Below, piece after piece: positions 20,921 to 30,682 of a stretch of DNA of 36,765 bases (position 1 is the first letter of the stretch; the number at the start of each line of letters is the position of its first letter). Below the pieces are notes generated by a model, which saw nothing but the letters and a program-made list of their open reading frames with translations, searched no databases and was not told the origin of the DNA. A program made the translations under genes and the position numbers. Origin of the DNA: Pavlovales sp. CCMP2436 (Eukaryota; Haptophyta; Pavlovophyceae; Pavlovales). The DNA lies in contig MU631354.1 of NCBI GenBank assembly GCA_026770615.1, forward strand, positions 93,418-130,182, written 5' to 3'.

Positions 20921-22688
20921 CTGAATCGGTGCCTGACTGCCTGTGTGCCTGTCAGATTGATTGTGTGACCCGTGCCCTGCGCGCTGGCTTTGCCGTGCGA
21001 TAGATCTGCTCGCCGCCTGGGCTGCGGGGCACGCGTGCGGAGGGGATGACGACGTTTCGGCTGACGGGCGTGCGCTGGCAGCTGTGCGCGCCTCGCTCGG
21101 TGCTTGGAGTGTGTGGGAGGACGTCGACCGTCTCTGCCTCTTCTTGCACCACACATTTGTCCAGCACGCCGCGGCGGACACTGGGAGGGCGGACAGGGGC
21201 AAAGCGGACACTGGAGCGGACACTGGCGCCGCGATCACTGGCGCCGCATCGGACACTGGGGATGGCACTGAGAGTGACGCGGACACTGGCGCTGCTGACA
21301 CTGGGCCCACGGACACTGGCGATGGCCGGCGGGAGGCAGGTGGCGAAGCAGGTGGACGAGAGGAGAGGTGGGAGGTGTCCGGCCTTTTCGTCTTCCCGCT
21401 CAAGAGCTGCGCCGCCATGTCCGTGCGCGCCTGGCCCGTCTGCGCCCACTCCGGCCGCCTGCTGCTCGACCGCGAGTGGGCGCTCGTCGGCGCTGCAGGC
21501 GGGGCGCTGCGGCTGCGCAACCTGCCCGCAATGGCGACCGTCTCGCCCGTCCTCGACCTGGAGCGTCGCACGCTCACCGTCACCTCGCCGGGCATGGAGG
21601 CGCCGCTGATGCTGCCCATCGACAGGGCCGAGGCGAACGGGAGCGGCGAGGAGGCGATACGCGGCCGGTTGCAGGGTGGCGAGCTTGGGAGGTGTGCGGG
21701 GGACTCTCTCCCGGCAAACGGGGGCAAAGCTCACTTCCCGGCTGCGGAGCGGAGAGAGCGGGAGGGGGCGGAGGGAGGAGAGGGGGAGGTGGCGCTCACC
21801 GTCTGCGGCGAGGCGTGCCACGGCGAGCTGTGGGGCGGCGGCGAGGCGGCCGCCTGGTTCACGCAGGCCCTCGGCGTGCCCTGCGCACTCTTTCGCTCCG
21901 CAGCCGTGTCCTCGGGTGCAGAACCCGGCCTGGGGCGCACCGGCCGCGCCTTCGCCAACGAGGCCCCCCTGCTGCTCGTGGCGCAGCCGGCACTCGACGC
22001 GCTCAACAGTGCGCTGGGTGCGCTGGGCAGCCCGCCGGTGGAGGCGCGCCACTTCCGCCCAAACCTGCTCGTGCGCCGTCTGCCTTCGCCAACCCTCCGC
22101 CCCATCCGAAAAGGGGCTGGCCGCTCGGAGCTCTCGGGCCTGGCTGGGCTGTCGGGGTTCGCCCTGCCTGCCCCGGCAGCACTGCGGGGGGGGCCGCCGC
22201 GCGGGGCGCACGCGGAGGACGGCTGGGCCTTCGTGCGCGTCGAGGCGGAGCACACACACACGCGCTCGCCCCGCCCCCCCCCTCTACGCGCTGCCGGAGA
22301 GGATGATGATGGTGCCGGAGAGGGGGCACGTGTCGCCTCCGCGGCTCGAGAGGGGGATGGCGTAGACGCTGCGCGCAGCCGAGCTGCCGTCCCCTCTTTA
22401 ATCGTAGCTGCTGCTCCTCCCCGCTCACTCCTCCTGCGCGCGCTCGGCCCGTGCACGCGCTGCGCCATGATCGACGTGGACCCGGTGAAGGGCGAGGCCG
22501 ACGGACGCGCGCTGCGCACGCTGAGCAAGTACAGGCGGGTGGGCAAGGAGGTTCGGTTCGGGGTCTTCCTCGCAGCGGAAGGGGCGGGGGTGGATTCAGC
22601 CCCGGATCGGGACGGCGAGCTGTTTGCGTGGCTGGAGGTGGGCGCACGCGTGCAGCCAATTGTGAGAGCGAGGCTACTCTCCTGTTAG
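17647..22688 (+). CDS. MOCOS: Molybdenum cofactor sulfurase (aminotransferase V + MOSC), six exons
   Basis: Exons 17647-18740, 19033-19090, 19297-19620, 20103-20151, 20452-20505 and 21004-22688 join in frame to about 1087 residues (animal and plant MOCOS are about 820-890). The enzyme takes sulfur from cysteine and adds it to the cofactor of xanthine dehydrogenase and aldehyde oxidase. The N-terminal PLP domain shows [10 protein letters not shown] (about 100), [34 protein letters not shown] and [13 protein letters not shown] with the PLP lysine near 318. [10 protein letters not shown] (about 509-518) carries the conserved cysteines and spans the exon 4/5 join; [10 protein letters not shown] follows. 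The MOSC half shows FPLKSC (about 654), [33 protein letters not shown] and LRTLSKYRR. Odd points: YLDW where relatives have YLDH, a hydrophobic N-terminal segment ([22 protein letters not shown]) suggesting a membrane anchor, and a DTG-repeat linker. Introns are 206 to 498 bp with donors GTGCGT, GTGCCT, GTGCGT, GTAGTT and GTCGGT. Confidence 0.93.
19627..19770 (+). repeat. TG/TGCG, GA and TTC microsatellites in MOCOS intron 3
   Basis: A TGCG/TGTG tract (about 19645-19693), a short GAGA run and a TTC run (about 19735-19768) follow directly after the exon 3 donor. Confidence 0.85.
19905..20126 (+). repeat. Tandem duplication of intron 3 end plus exon 4 start in MOCOS
   Basis: The block TCTATTGCTGCTAA.AACAACAA ... 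CAGGTCGCACGGCTG (about 19909-19980) is repeated about 103 bases later as TCTATTGCTGCTAATAACAAC ... CAGGTGGCACGGCTGGCTGC, which holds the real acceptor and exon 4 start (20103). The first copy, at 19966, is a decoy acceptor: it encodes VARLRVPLP instead of [10 protein letters not shown] and has lost the conserved continuation. An AAC/ACG microsatellite fills the second copy. Confidence 0.8.
20298..20327 (+). repeat. (ATG)n microsatellite in MOCOS intron 4
   Basis: About nine ATG units followed by ACGATGACG; intronic. Confidence 0.9.
20514..20918 (+). repeat. 400-bp TG/TGCG microsatellite in MOCOS intron 5
   Basis: Alternating purine-pyrimidine TGTGCG/TGTGTG sequence fills almost the whole 498-bp intron. 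Long open frames across it on both strands (CVCVCV or HTHTHT) are simple-repeat artefacts. Confidence 0.95.
21172..21325 (+). repeat. Coding GCGGACACTGG minisatellite in MOCOS
   Basis: Units of 12-30 bases with the core GGACACTGG encode (A)DTG(A) repeats between the aminotransferase and MOSC halves. The array stays in frame and forms an acidic, probably disordered linker absent from typical MOCOS proteins. Confidence 0.8.
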
Positions 22689-23156
22689 TTCTTGGCCTCA
22701 GAGCACCGGCTCGCCGTACTAAACGCGAGTATTGCTTACTTAAAGTGCGTAGCAGCTACTAGTACCGGACACCCACATTCCCAGCGGCTCTGTTGGTTTG
22801 CTATGATTTATTGAACTCACTGTAAAAAATATTATCATATTTCCTGGCATAACTGTTTACGGTTATAGTTAGTTATACTTTCAAGACCATGTCAGCGAAA
22901 GCAAGTAAGTAACCTGCCAAGTTGTATATTTAAACAACTAGTCTCAGAAATATTTAGTTTGTACCTAAATAGGGCTCAGAATCAAGCGGATGACGCCAAC
23001 GCCTGGTCTACGAGGTGACGACTTCAACGGGCTGCGACTCATCCGAGTGCGTGCAAGCCCCTAATACAATGTCCGCCTGCAAGCGGACCTGAAAACAATA
23101 AATTCAACACGCCGAACAAGGGCAACACCGCCACTGTTCAGGAGCTCGCGTGTGCG
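22689..23156. other. Convergent intergenic region, no gene seen
   Basis: Lies between the 3' ends of MOCOS (+) and the STIL-like gene (-). AT-rich at 22800-22990. An AATAAA occurs at about 23097 on the plus strand. No conserved reading frame. Confidence 0.5.
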
Positions 23157-25752
23157 TCAGTAGGCCACTGTTGAGAGGCGCAGCATGTTCCCGTAGCGGT
23201 GCGTCTCCTCCTCGCCCGCCCCCGACTCCTCCTCGTCAGACTGCAAAGCGTAGAGGGCATTGGGGGGGGGGTGAGCTCCTGCGCAGCCCAGCGCCCAGAA
23301 CGCACCTCGCTCGCGCGCGTGTGTGTGTGTGGCGGCTCACCAGATCGCCGTCGCTGCCGCCGTCGGCTTCGTCCTCGCTGAGCGGCCACGCGCTGAAGCG
23401 GATGCGCGGCACCTCGAGGTCCTCCACGCCGCTTGGCGAGGCCGCCAAATCCGCCTTGGCAAGAAGATCGGCCGCCGGCTGCTGCGTGCGCTGCTCTAGA
23501 GCCTGCTTGCTCGGCGGCGGCGCGCGGCTCGGGGGGCGCAGCGCGGGCTGCGGGTGCGCGGGGCGCGGCGGGCTGGCGGCGTCCGCCTCACCGCCCTCGC
23601 CGCCGAGGCCCGCCCGCCGCGCCTGCCTGCCCGCCCCGCCCCCGACTGCCAGCTGTGCGCACTCGAGAGTGGCGATGCGCCCCGCCTGCGCGCACAACTG
23701 CGCCGCCTGCCCCCGGCCCACCGCCTGCTGTGCGTGCAGCTGCTCTTGCACCGAGGCGAGCGCGCGGCCGAGCCGCGCGAGCGCGCGCGTGAGCTCATCC
23801 ACGTTTGCCGCCAGCCGCTCCGCGCCCTCGCCCCCGCCGCACGACGCCGCTGCCAAATGCTCCGCTCGGTCGATCGCGCCGCCGACCGATTGATCGCACC
23901 GAGCTAGCTCCGGCGGGGACTCGCGGCCGCGCTCGGCGCGCGCCGCCCGCGGGCTCCCGCCAGGGGGGGCCGGGCGAACTGCCTCCTCGGCCGCGCCTGG
24001 CGGCGGGGCGGCGCGTGGCGCGGGCGGCGGCGGCGACTCGGGCATCTGCAGTGGGCCACTGCTCCGGCGCGGCGGGGAGCCGTGTGCGCGCCTGCCGGGG
24101 ATGGGCTGCGCGAGGGTGCGGTGGGCGTCCGCGTCCGCTTCCGCGTCGCCGTCCGACTCCGCCGCAGCCGACTGGCCTTCCGAGTCCCCCTCGCCCCCGC
24201 CCACACCCTCGTGCTCCTCGGCCTCGAGCTCCTCGGCCTCCCCGGGGTCCGTCTCGGAGGCGAGGTCGGAGAGGTCGGAGAGGTCCCCGTCTAGCTCGCG
24301 CGCCAGAGCCTGTGCGATCTCGGCGCGCACCGCGCGCGCGCCGGACAGCCTCTCCCGGACGGGCTCGACCTCGGGCTCCGGTGCGCCCTCGACGCGCGCT
24401 GGCCCCGGCGTGGGCCACGGCGGCGCTGCGTCCAGGTCTCGCACGGGCGTACGCGGCGCGGGCTGGGCGGCGTGCGGCTGCTGCGGCTGCCAGCCGAGCA
24501 GCGCTCCCTCGATCGCCCCCCCGTAGCTGCCTTGTGCGTAGCCACCGCCCGTTGCGCGCGCGCTGTGCACCGCCGCACGCGCTTCGGCGCCGGCCGTGGC
24601 CGTGCCTGCGCCGGTGGCGTGCGTAGGGGCGGTGATCGAGGTGGTGAGGTGGATCGTGTCCCAGCTGCTGCCCGGGCCGCCCGCCACGCCCGCCGTGAGC
24701 GTCGTGCGCGCGCGCAGCGGCACAAGGCGCAGCGAGTCGGCTGAGTCGCTATCATCGGTGCATTCAAACCACGCCGCCCTCGGCGCGCCGCCGCTCGCCT
24801 CGACCGCGCCCACGACAAGCACGACGAACGGGCGCGCGGTCTCGTCTGGCGTGGCGCGCCGCTGCACCTCGCGCGCGTGTCGGAAGCGCACGCACGCAGC
24901 CCACACGGCGGGGTGCGACGGGTGCGAGGCGCAGGCGACCCAGACGCCGATAAGCGGCACCTCGTAAGCGAGCGGGTCGCCGACGGTGAGCAGCACGGCC
25001 TTGCGCGACTGGTCCATCGACAGGAAGCCCGCGAACCCGTCCAGCTTTGAGAAACCGCCGAGCACGGATGCGGCGAGCGGGCTCGGTGCGACGCGCAGCG
25101 CGCGCACGGGCCGCGCGCGGAACGCGAGCGTTGAGAGACAGCCGGCGATGTGCAGCGAGAGCGTCCCCAGCGGCACGTCAGCGTCGGCGACGACAAGCAG
25201 CGGCGCGAAATCGGCGACGTCAATGGGCGAGTGGCTGCACATGGCGGCCTCGCAACGCCGCTCGATGTCCGCGTGCTCCGTGGCTGAGGCCTGCACGAGA
25301 AGCTGCGCGCCAAGCGCAGAAAGATCGGTGGCACGCGCACGATGCACGGGTATGCACAGCGCACCCTGCTCCTGTGGCGGCGGCGCTCTCTGGCTGCGCC
25401 CGCGCGCGACAAAGCTCTCGGCAGTTGCGCACAGCCCAGCGCCCTGGTCGATGCGCAAGACACCCACCAGCCAGCCCAGTAGTGGACGATCGGTCTTGGC
25501 GTGCTGGTGCGCGGACGCCTCGATCTCGTCGCACAGCGCGGCCGTCGCGTCGGGCGAGACGCGCAGCGCGAGCTGCGGTGGGACGCAGCCCAGCTCGTCG
25601 CCGAGCGATGTGCGGTCCCTGGCCGCGAGCGAGCGGGAAGGGGGGGGAAAGCGGGAAACATGGTGAGACGCGCGCGGAGAAATTGCGATGCGAGGGAAGT
25701 TTCGCGCTTACCAGAGGACAGACGACACGGCGGGGAAGCCGAAGCCCGCCAT
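23157..25752 (-). CDS. STIL: STIL/Ana2/SAS-5-like centriole assembly protein, three exons
   Basis: Exons 25752-25712, 25618-23341 and 23240-23157 join in frame (donors GTAAGC and GTGAGC; introns 93 and 100 bp) to about 800 residues. STIL proteins recruit SAS-6 to start centriole duplication under PLK4 control. The first join creates SVLWDRTSLGDE, matching the LWD/N-x-T-P-x-G-D start of the STIL N-terminal domain. Next come PPQLALRVSPDATAALC and PLLGWLVGVLRID. The strongest match is GFLSMDQSRKAVLL ... YEVPLIGVWVACA ... AVWAACVRF (about residues 211-258), parallel to GYLTMDETRK, LPLVGIWLSG and QVWACCLRY of vertebrate STIL, followed by PFVVLVVG and WFECTDD. The middle is acidic and low-complexity. 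Residues about 615-671 (DELTRALARLGRALASVQEQ...) form a likely coiled coil, as in Ana2. The short last exon (SDEEESG...HRYGNMLRLSTVAY) is a plausible tail, but I could not identify a STAN motif. Confidence 0.85.
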
Positions 25753-26178
25753 CCGCGCGGGTCACCAGTTCAGTTTTGCCGTCGTTTTGAATCTCCGTTT
25801 TGCCGCGTTTTTCACCGCTGATTTTTTAAAAGATGTGCCGATCGCGAAGTTCTTTTTTAAATCATACATAAATACTTAGATATTATTTGTAATTCTAGTT
25901 CAAAGTCGGGGGACGCTCAAAGAAATATTATAAAAGAGATTTGTTTTAATTCATTGAACTATCTATATTCTTTATCTTAGCTATCGAGACATGAGTGAAG
26001 GATCATTCCTTCCGCCATCGTAGCCCCGCTGCTCCCTGTGCTGCGCGAGCGTGCAGCTGCAACTGCGCCCCCCGAGGGGGGCGCTGCCTGGCTCGTCATC
26101 ATGATGTTGGTCTTCGCCACCATGCTATTGCTTCTGTCACGTGCTGTGACGGGCGCTCGCGCGGTGGCGAGCAGCACG
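25753..26178. other. Intergenic, AT-rich, no gene seen
   Basis: Upstream of the STIL-like gene. AT-rich at about 25800-25990, then GC-rich sequence leading into the satellite. No supported reading frame. Confidence 0.4.
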
Positions 26179-26640
26179 CGGAGACGCCGCTCAAGGCTAC
26201 CAAGGCTACGACAACGATGCTGCTTCCTGCGGCCGCCGCAGTGTGCGCGCTCGTAGCGTCGCGATGCTGTCCACTTGAGGTACTCGCTGGCACCTCTCGA
26301 CCACCTGTCTCGCTCGGGTCCTCAAGTGGATGTGCGTCGGGCGCTGCGGTAGGCGCTCCTGCGCGCGGCGGCGGGCCGCACGCAGAGACGCCGCTCAAGG
26401 CTACCAAGGCTACGACGATGCTGCTTCCTGCGGCCGCCGTAGTGTGCGCGCTCGCAGCGTCGCGATGCTGTCCACTTGAGATACTCGCTGGCACCTCTCG
26501 ACCACCCGTCTCGATCGGGTCCTCAAGTGGATGTTCGTCGCGCGCTTGCGGAGGGCGCTGCTGCGCACGGCGGCGGGCCGCACACGGAGACGCCGCTCAA
26601 GGCTACCAAGGCTACAAAGACGATGCTGCTCCCTGCGGCC
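26179..26640 (+). repeat. About 203-bp tandem satellite, 2.3 copies
   Basis: Copies begin at GAGACGCCGCTCAAGGCTAC (26181, 26385, 26587), with spacing of 204 and 202 bases. Each full unit contains TCCACTTGAGG and, about 45 bases on, its perfect inverse CCTCAAGTGGA, so each can form an 11-bp stem. One plus frame encodes a repeated ETPLKATKATT.MLLPAA peptide, but unit lengths of 204 and 202 do not keep the frame through the array. Confidence 0.85.
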
Positions 26641-26644
26641 GCCA

Positions 26645-26821
26645 CGGCAGGGCTGCGGCGGCCGAGGCGCGGCCGAGGCGGGGCGTGGGGGCCGGGGCGC
26701 ACGCACTCATACCCTTCGGTGTGAGTGCTGGTGCATGAAGGTTTGGGTCGATCGCTCGACCTCAGCCTGACGTCGACCAAGCCAGTGACTGAACAACACC
26801 TGTTGAACCATGCTGAGCCGC
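26645..26821 (-). repeat. Dispersed repeat, inverse copy of 1237-1399
   Basis: Starts directly after the satellite and ends with GTTGAACCATGCTGAGCCGC, the complement of the left end of copy A. A further diverged copy of this end (GTTGAACACCGTTGGGCCGC) follows at about 26893-26912. Confidence 0.7.
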
Positions 26822-26981
26822 TAATATATTAGCTCCAGCCCCAGGACTGATGCCTGACGTCGATCAAGTCTGTGAGCGAACAACCTCCCGTTGAACACCG
26901 TTGGGCCGCTAATAATATGTATTACACATAGTATAGCATCACTGACAGTAGTATATTACTTTAGCTGCTAGCTGCGCTAGG

Positions 26982-27146
26982 CTAGCTTGGCATCGAGGCC
27001 TCGAGGTCGGGCTCGACACTGAAGCTGCCGAACGCCTTGGAGTCGAGTGCGCGGCTGTTGACTGCCGGGACCGACTCCTCCCAGGTACAAGCGCACGCGA
27101 TGAACTTGGCAGTTGGCAGCTTCTCGGCCACCTTGATGTCCAAGCC
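26982..27146 (-). pseudogene. Short reading frame, possible orphan exon
   Basis: A 54-residue frame (LDIKVAEKLPTAKF, ACACTWEESVPAVN, GSFSVEPDLEASMPS) with gene-like composition ends in TAG. It opens directly after a TGA and has no good start. It may be the last exon of a lost gene, or part of a repeat. No family recognised. Confidence 0.25.
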
Positions 27147-27439
27147 TCAAGCCTGGGGTGCGCTGGGGCGACACACCCCGTGGCAGAGTGAGGCAAATTT
27201 GCTGTTCATTCTGCGCTGGCCGAACAGCCAGCGCTGCGCGCAGCCCATGCGCCGCGCGCTCCCTTGCTTGAGCCAAGGGAGTGCTTGAGCGATTGTAAAG
27301 AAATTATTTCTAGTTAGGACGTCTGTCCCCGAAAGAGGTCTCCCGGACGTGAGTCCAGGACCATCTCCGAGCACACAGATACCGCCCCCCCCTGAGCCTG
27401 GTTACTCAGAGAGCCCCTTTTACAAATTCGACTTTTTCC

Positions 27440-27488
27440 CGATTCGAACCTGAGACCTAAAAGTTCAAGTGTCGGACACTTGGTTGTC
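27440..27488 (-). other. tRNA-like or SINE-like fragment
   Basis: On the minus strand a good RNA polymerase III B-box-like word (GGTTCGAATC) follows CTTTTAG, which resembles a tRNA-Lys(UUU) anticodon loop. A perfect 7-bp hairpin CAAGTGT-CCG-ACACTTG lies upstream. The acceptor and T stems do not pair properly, so this is not a functional tRNA. It could be a decayed tRNA or the head of a SINE, and it abuts MITE copy 3. Confidence 0.3.
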
Positions 27489-27495
27489 CCCACTA

Positions 27496-27662
27496 CAGGG
27501 GATCGCGGGCAACAAGAAACCGTCGTGTTAAGAAACTGAGCCTCTTATACTTGCAATGCTTTTATGTAATTTAAGCAAATTTGAGCATTGTTTGTATGTA
27601 ATTTGCTAAGAAACTCAGCCTCAGCCTCAAAAAGCGCCGTTCTTATTGCCCGCGATCCCCTG
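27496..27662 (-). mobile_element. MITE copy 3, 167 bp, TA-flanked, opposite orientation
   Basis: Same length and inverted-repeat ends as copy 1 (starts CAGGGGATCGCGGGCAA, ends TTGCCCGCGATCCCCTG). Its interior is the complement of copy 1 (CTCAGCCTCAGCCTC versus GAGGCTGAGGCTGAG). It ends about 200 bases before the hydrolase start. Confidence 0.85.
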
Positions 27663-27864
27663 TAGACCACGACCGTGGAAATTAAAAAGGACGCCGAGCT
27701 CCCGACCCTGGGAGTGAGTGGACCGAGCTTGCGAACACGCCACCGCCCTGATCCACTCGCGGCCAAACCACCGAGTGCGACACGCCACCGCCGCCGGCTC
27801 GTTTCCGGGCAGTTAGGCGTCCGAGCTCGCGCAGCCGCGGGGCCTCCTCGGCTCGTGTCCGGTG

Positions 27865-29161
27865 ATGGCCCGTACCTGCTGCGGCGCGCTCGCGCGGCTC
27901 GCGCTCGCGCTTGTGCTCATGCTCGTGGGCGTTGCGCTCGGCGGTGTCGCGGGCGGCGCATCGGGCTCATCTGGCGGCCGGTCGTCGTCCGACGCGTCGC
28001 TGACCGCCGAATGGATCCAGACGTTCGTCGGCGGGCAAATCGAAGAGCTCTTACCCGAGGCGGGCCTGCTCAGCGGGCTCGCCGACCGCATCAAGCGCAA
28101 GCTCACCTCGCTAATCCCCTCGCCCGTGGAGGACATAGGCTGGACGCTACGAGAGCTGCCGCCGCCAAGAGCGAATGCGACAGCCGCCTTCTACGCTGCG
28201 CTTGCCGACGTACAAGCCAACCGGCACTCGCAGCACCTCTCGAGTGAGTACGTGTACGTCCTCGTACCCGGGCTGCTCTCGCACTACTCGCCGGGTTACT
28301 TTAGAAACTCGCTCGAGCGGCTTCGCGACCTGGGGCTCGACGCGCGCTACCTTGGGCTCGACTGCTCCACCGACGCGTCCTCGGAGAAGAACGCAGCGCG
28401 CCTGCGCCTCGCCCTCGCAAACGTGCACAAGGGCGCGGGCAGGCGGAAACTTGTGATCATCGCGCACAGCAAGGGATTGCTTGACACACTGCTCGCACTC
28501 TCGCTCTTCCCTGAGCTCTTAAAGACGGTACACGCCCTCGTCTCTCTACAGGCGCCATTCGGCGGCGCAGCCATCGCAGACGACATCGCCAGCCGCTCCG
28601 ACGAGAGCTCTGAGCTGCTCGAAAAGCTGCTGTCACGAGTTTCGCTGGGGCTGAATTCTGTTCGGGATATGACCTACGAGGTGATTTTATGTTGTTCATT
28701 TATTGTTTTATTTGCGTACTTGGTTGCGTTGCACCTTGTCCTTTATTGGCAACTTTTATTTTATTTTATTTTATTAAAAAAAGGAGCGGCGCAAGGCGCT
28801 CCGTGCGCACGGCCTGCCTTACGCGCCGCAGGCGGGCGCGCCGCCCGCTATTCGCGTCGTCTCGCTCGCTTCGCGCGCGCCTCGGCTCGGCGCGCTGGCG
28901 CTGACACACCAATACCTTTTGCGAAAGCATGGGGCGGCGAATGACGGGTTGGTGTGCGTGGCCGATGCGCTCCTCCCGGGCTCGCTCGCCGTGGTGATGG
29001 ACGAGGCTGATCACGGACTGCCAGTATTGCCCGGGCTGCCCGGCGCTCGGCTCAGGGGCCAAGACGTGGTCGAGGCGGTGCTCACCGTGGCGCTTACGCC
29101 CGAGCTTTCGATGCCGCTCGAGCCGTGGGACGCGCAGCTCGCGCTCGCGCTCGTACCATGA
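27865..29161 (+). CDS. Secreted or organellar alpha/beta hydrolase (lipase-like), two exons
   Basis: Exons 27865-28680 and 28784-29161 (103-bp AT-rich intron, donor GTGATT, acceptor A-run then AG) give 397 residues. A signal peptide is likely (LARLALALVLMLVGVALGG). The hydrolase core starts with VYVLVPGLLSHYSPGYF (about residue 130). The nucleophile elbow is IIAHSKGLLD with Ser202 in the AHSKG form used by a group of plant and algal lipase-like proteins. HALVSLQAPFGGAAIADD follows. The remaining triad members are Asp326 in NDGLV and His349 in DEADHGLP; the last two lie in exon 2, supporting the splice. Substrate unknown; lipids or esters are likely. The MITE, 200 bases upstream, lies in its probable promoter region. 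Confidence 0.85.
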
Positions 29162-29770
29162 AGCCCGTGGAACTCGCTCACTCAGATATGAGCATGATAA
29201 TGTATGTCAAATTTAATCAGTTTCGCCCTATACAGCGGAGGCGGCAACTTATTTGAAGTTGACTTAATTGACTGTAGAAAATCACTGATTGATTCCTGGC
29301 TATCCCCATGCTGTGGCGTCCGCACGGCGATGTGCGGTGACCGCCTGGGTCCCCGCCGCGCGGTTTGTCGGCTACAGCGTGCCAAGTGCGTCCTTTCACA
29401 AAGTATAAATATCCTGTTTGAAAGGATCAGGAATGGGTCTGCATCCGGGACCGTCTAGACCCTAAAGACCGTACAGTTAAACTACGGGGGTCTATGAGTA
29501 TGAGTCTGAACGTCATCATGCAGTCTGTGTACGTCGATCTGCCTGTATAACGTAAAGTCAACGCCTCTGGTGCATTTACGGAAGTTTTTTTACATTTTAT
29601 CACAGTTCAAGTCAGTCTGACTTTGAGCAGAGCTCGGGCCATGCCCTGGTCCTTGGCAGTTGCTGCCAAGTGGGTCAAAATCCGAATTAGTGGCCAGTCC
29701 GGGAGCGAAAAAAGTCCGGTGAAAAGCCTCCGGAGCAACTCAGGAACCGGAGGTGGTGCCGCGGAGTTTG
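29162..29770. other. Intergenic, no gene seen
   Basis: Mixed composition. The segment about 29446-29500, read on the minus strand, slightly resembles a tRNA A box but lacks a T arm. No gene. Confidence 0.4.
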
Positions 29771-29815
29771 TTGCAGATTTGTGAATGGGGCACCGCCCCA
29801 TTCACGAATCTGCAA
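29771..29815. repeat. 21-bp hairpin
   Basis: Arms 29771-29791 and 29795-29815 (TTGCAGATTTGTGAATGGGG and its inverse) pair at 20 of 21 positions around an ACC loop. It sits beside the MRSSSKR fragment, as a shorter hairpin (CCCACCCC/GGGGTGGG, about 12551-12572) sits beside the related frame at 12548-13021. Confidence 0.8.
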
Positions 29816-29849
29816 TGGTCTTGCTGGCTCATGTTTGCTTTTGGGATTC

Positions 29850-29930
29850 TTAAACTTTCTCGTCGCCCAAGTGGTGTGACAATGTGGTCGGCTGGCGGGT
29901 TTCAAATGCCCGTTTGGACGATGAGCGCAT
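29850..29930 (-). pseudogene. Fragment related to the RSSKR-type frame at 12548-13021
   Basis: A 26-residue frame beginning MRSSSKRAFETRQPTT and ending in TAA. The match to MRSSKRKQELASPES at the other locus is short but sits in the same repeat context. Remnant of a dispersed element. Confidence 0.35.
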
Positions 29931-30180
29931 TGTGCGTGGTTCTTTTGTGTGTACAATATGACGGACTTGTCCGGGATCAGTGCGTACTTGCGTGACGTGC
30001 CTGCTGTGGATTCGAGGTGTATGATGCGACTGGCTGGACCTGTTGTGGGCTCATGTTGTATCAGGGGGTTGTATGGTGGGCTGTGGCCGTGGCGTGGGTG
30101 GGCCTGCTCGCCTGATACACATATGAATGAAGGGGGGTTCGGGCTGGCGGTGTTTCCTGACAGGTCTTCTCCGGACTCAA

Positions 30181-30242
30181 GCGTTGAGGAACACTCAGAT
30201 CAAGGGACCTTTGCAGATCACACGGATACCGTCTTCACCGCG
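30181..30242 (+). repeat. Dispersed repeat, copy of 12262-12337
   Basis: Shares GCGTTGA..AACACTC.GATC and ACCGTC..CACCGC with the copy at 12262-12337. It lies just beyond the broken end of the LRR gene, so an insertion may have removed that gene's remaining exons. Confidence 0.6.
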
Positions 30243-30325
30243 GAATATCCCTCCGTGAAGAGGGACGTGTACGTATTATGACGACTTGTCCGGGCTCAGT
30301 GCTCGGGCCTATTATTATTAGTATG

Positions 30326-30682
30326 TTATGATGACCCTTCGGCGAGCGAGAGGAACTGGAGCGCCTTGAGAAACATGACGCCGTCGATCTTGTCGATACG
30401 GTTGTGCTGCAGGAACACGTGCGTCGCCCCCTCGCAGCACTCGAGCCCGTCCATGTCGGCGATGTTCCGCCGGTCGAGGCGGAGGCGTGTGAGCTTCACG
30501 ACCTGCGTCGCGACGTCGTCCGCGGGCAACCGCGCGCCGTCCGCGGAGACTATGCCGGCGCTCTCTGCGATCATGCAGGGCGTGATCCGCGTGGGCTTGC
30601 TCGGGGGGGCGGGCACCGGATCCTCGCCTGGCAGCTCGTCTTCTCCATCGCCGCCGCCATCTCCGAAGCTGCCGTCTTCCAT
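30326..30682 (-). pseudogene. Truncated leucine-rich-repeat protein (first exon only)
   Basis: From ATG at 30682 the frame encodes an acidic N terminus (EDELPGEDPVPAPP), then TPCMIAES, then two SDS22-type leucine-rich repeats: VVKLTRLRLDRRNIADMDGL and THVFLQHNRIDKIDG, with the start of a third, LKALQFLSLAEG. It stops at a TGA four codons after a possible donor (GG|GTCATC). SDS22-type proteins with such N termini often belong to axonemal or phosphatase-regulator families, but the fragment is too short to say. No continuation is visible before the hydrolase gene, only repeats, so the gene looks 3'-truncated. A very long intron cannot be excluded, but the hydrolase gene on the other strand would lie within it. 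Confidence 0.6.

Noticed and set aside
20423..21727. Long open frames over the TG/TGCG tract (CVCV or HTHT-rich)
   Set aside because: They are translations of a microsatellite inside MOCOS intron 5 and of the antisense strand of the MOCOS coding exon.
26179..26640. CRISPR-like array (regular repeats)
   Set aside because: The units are long tandem satellite copies without unique spacers, and the genome is eukaryotic.
25995..26738. 247-codon plus-strand frame over the satellite
   Set aside because: Repeat units of 204 and 202 bases do not keep frame, and no start context or domain is present.
29446..29500. Minus-strand tRNA-like segment
   Set aside because: There is an A-box-like word but no T arm and no paired acceptor stem.
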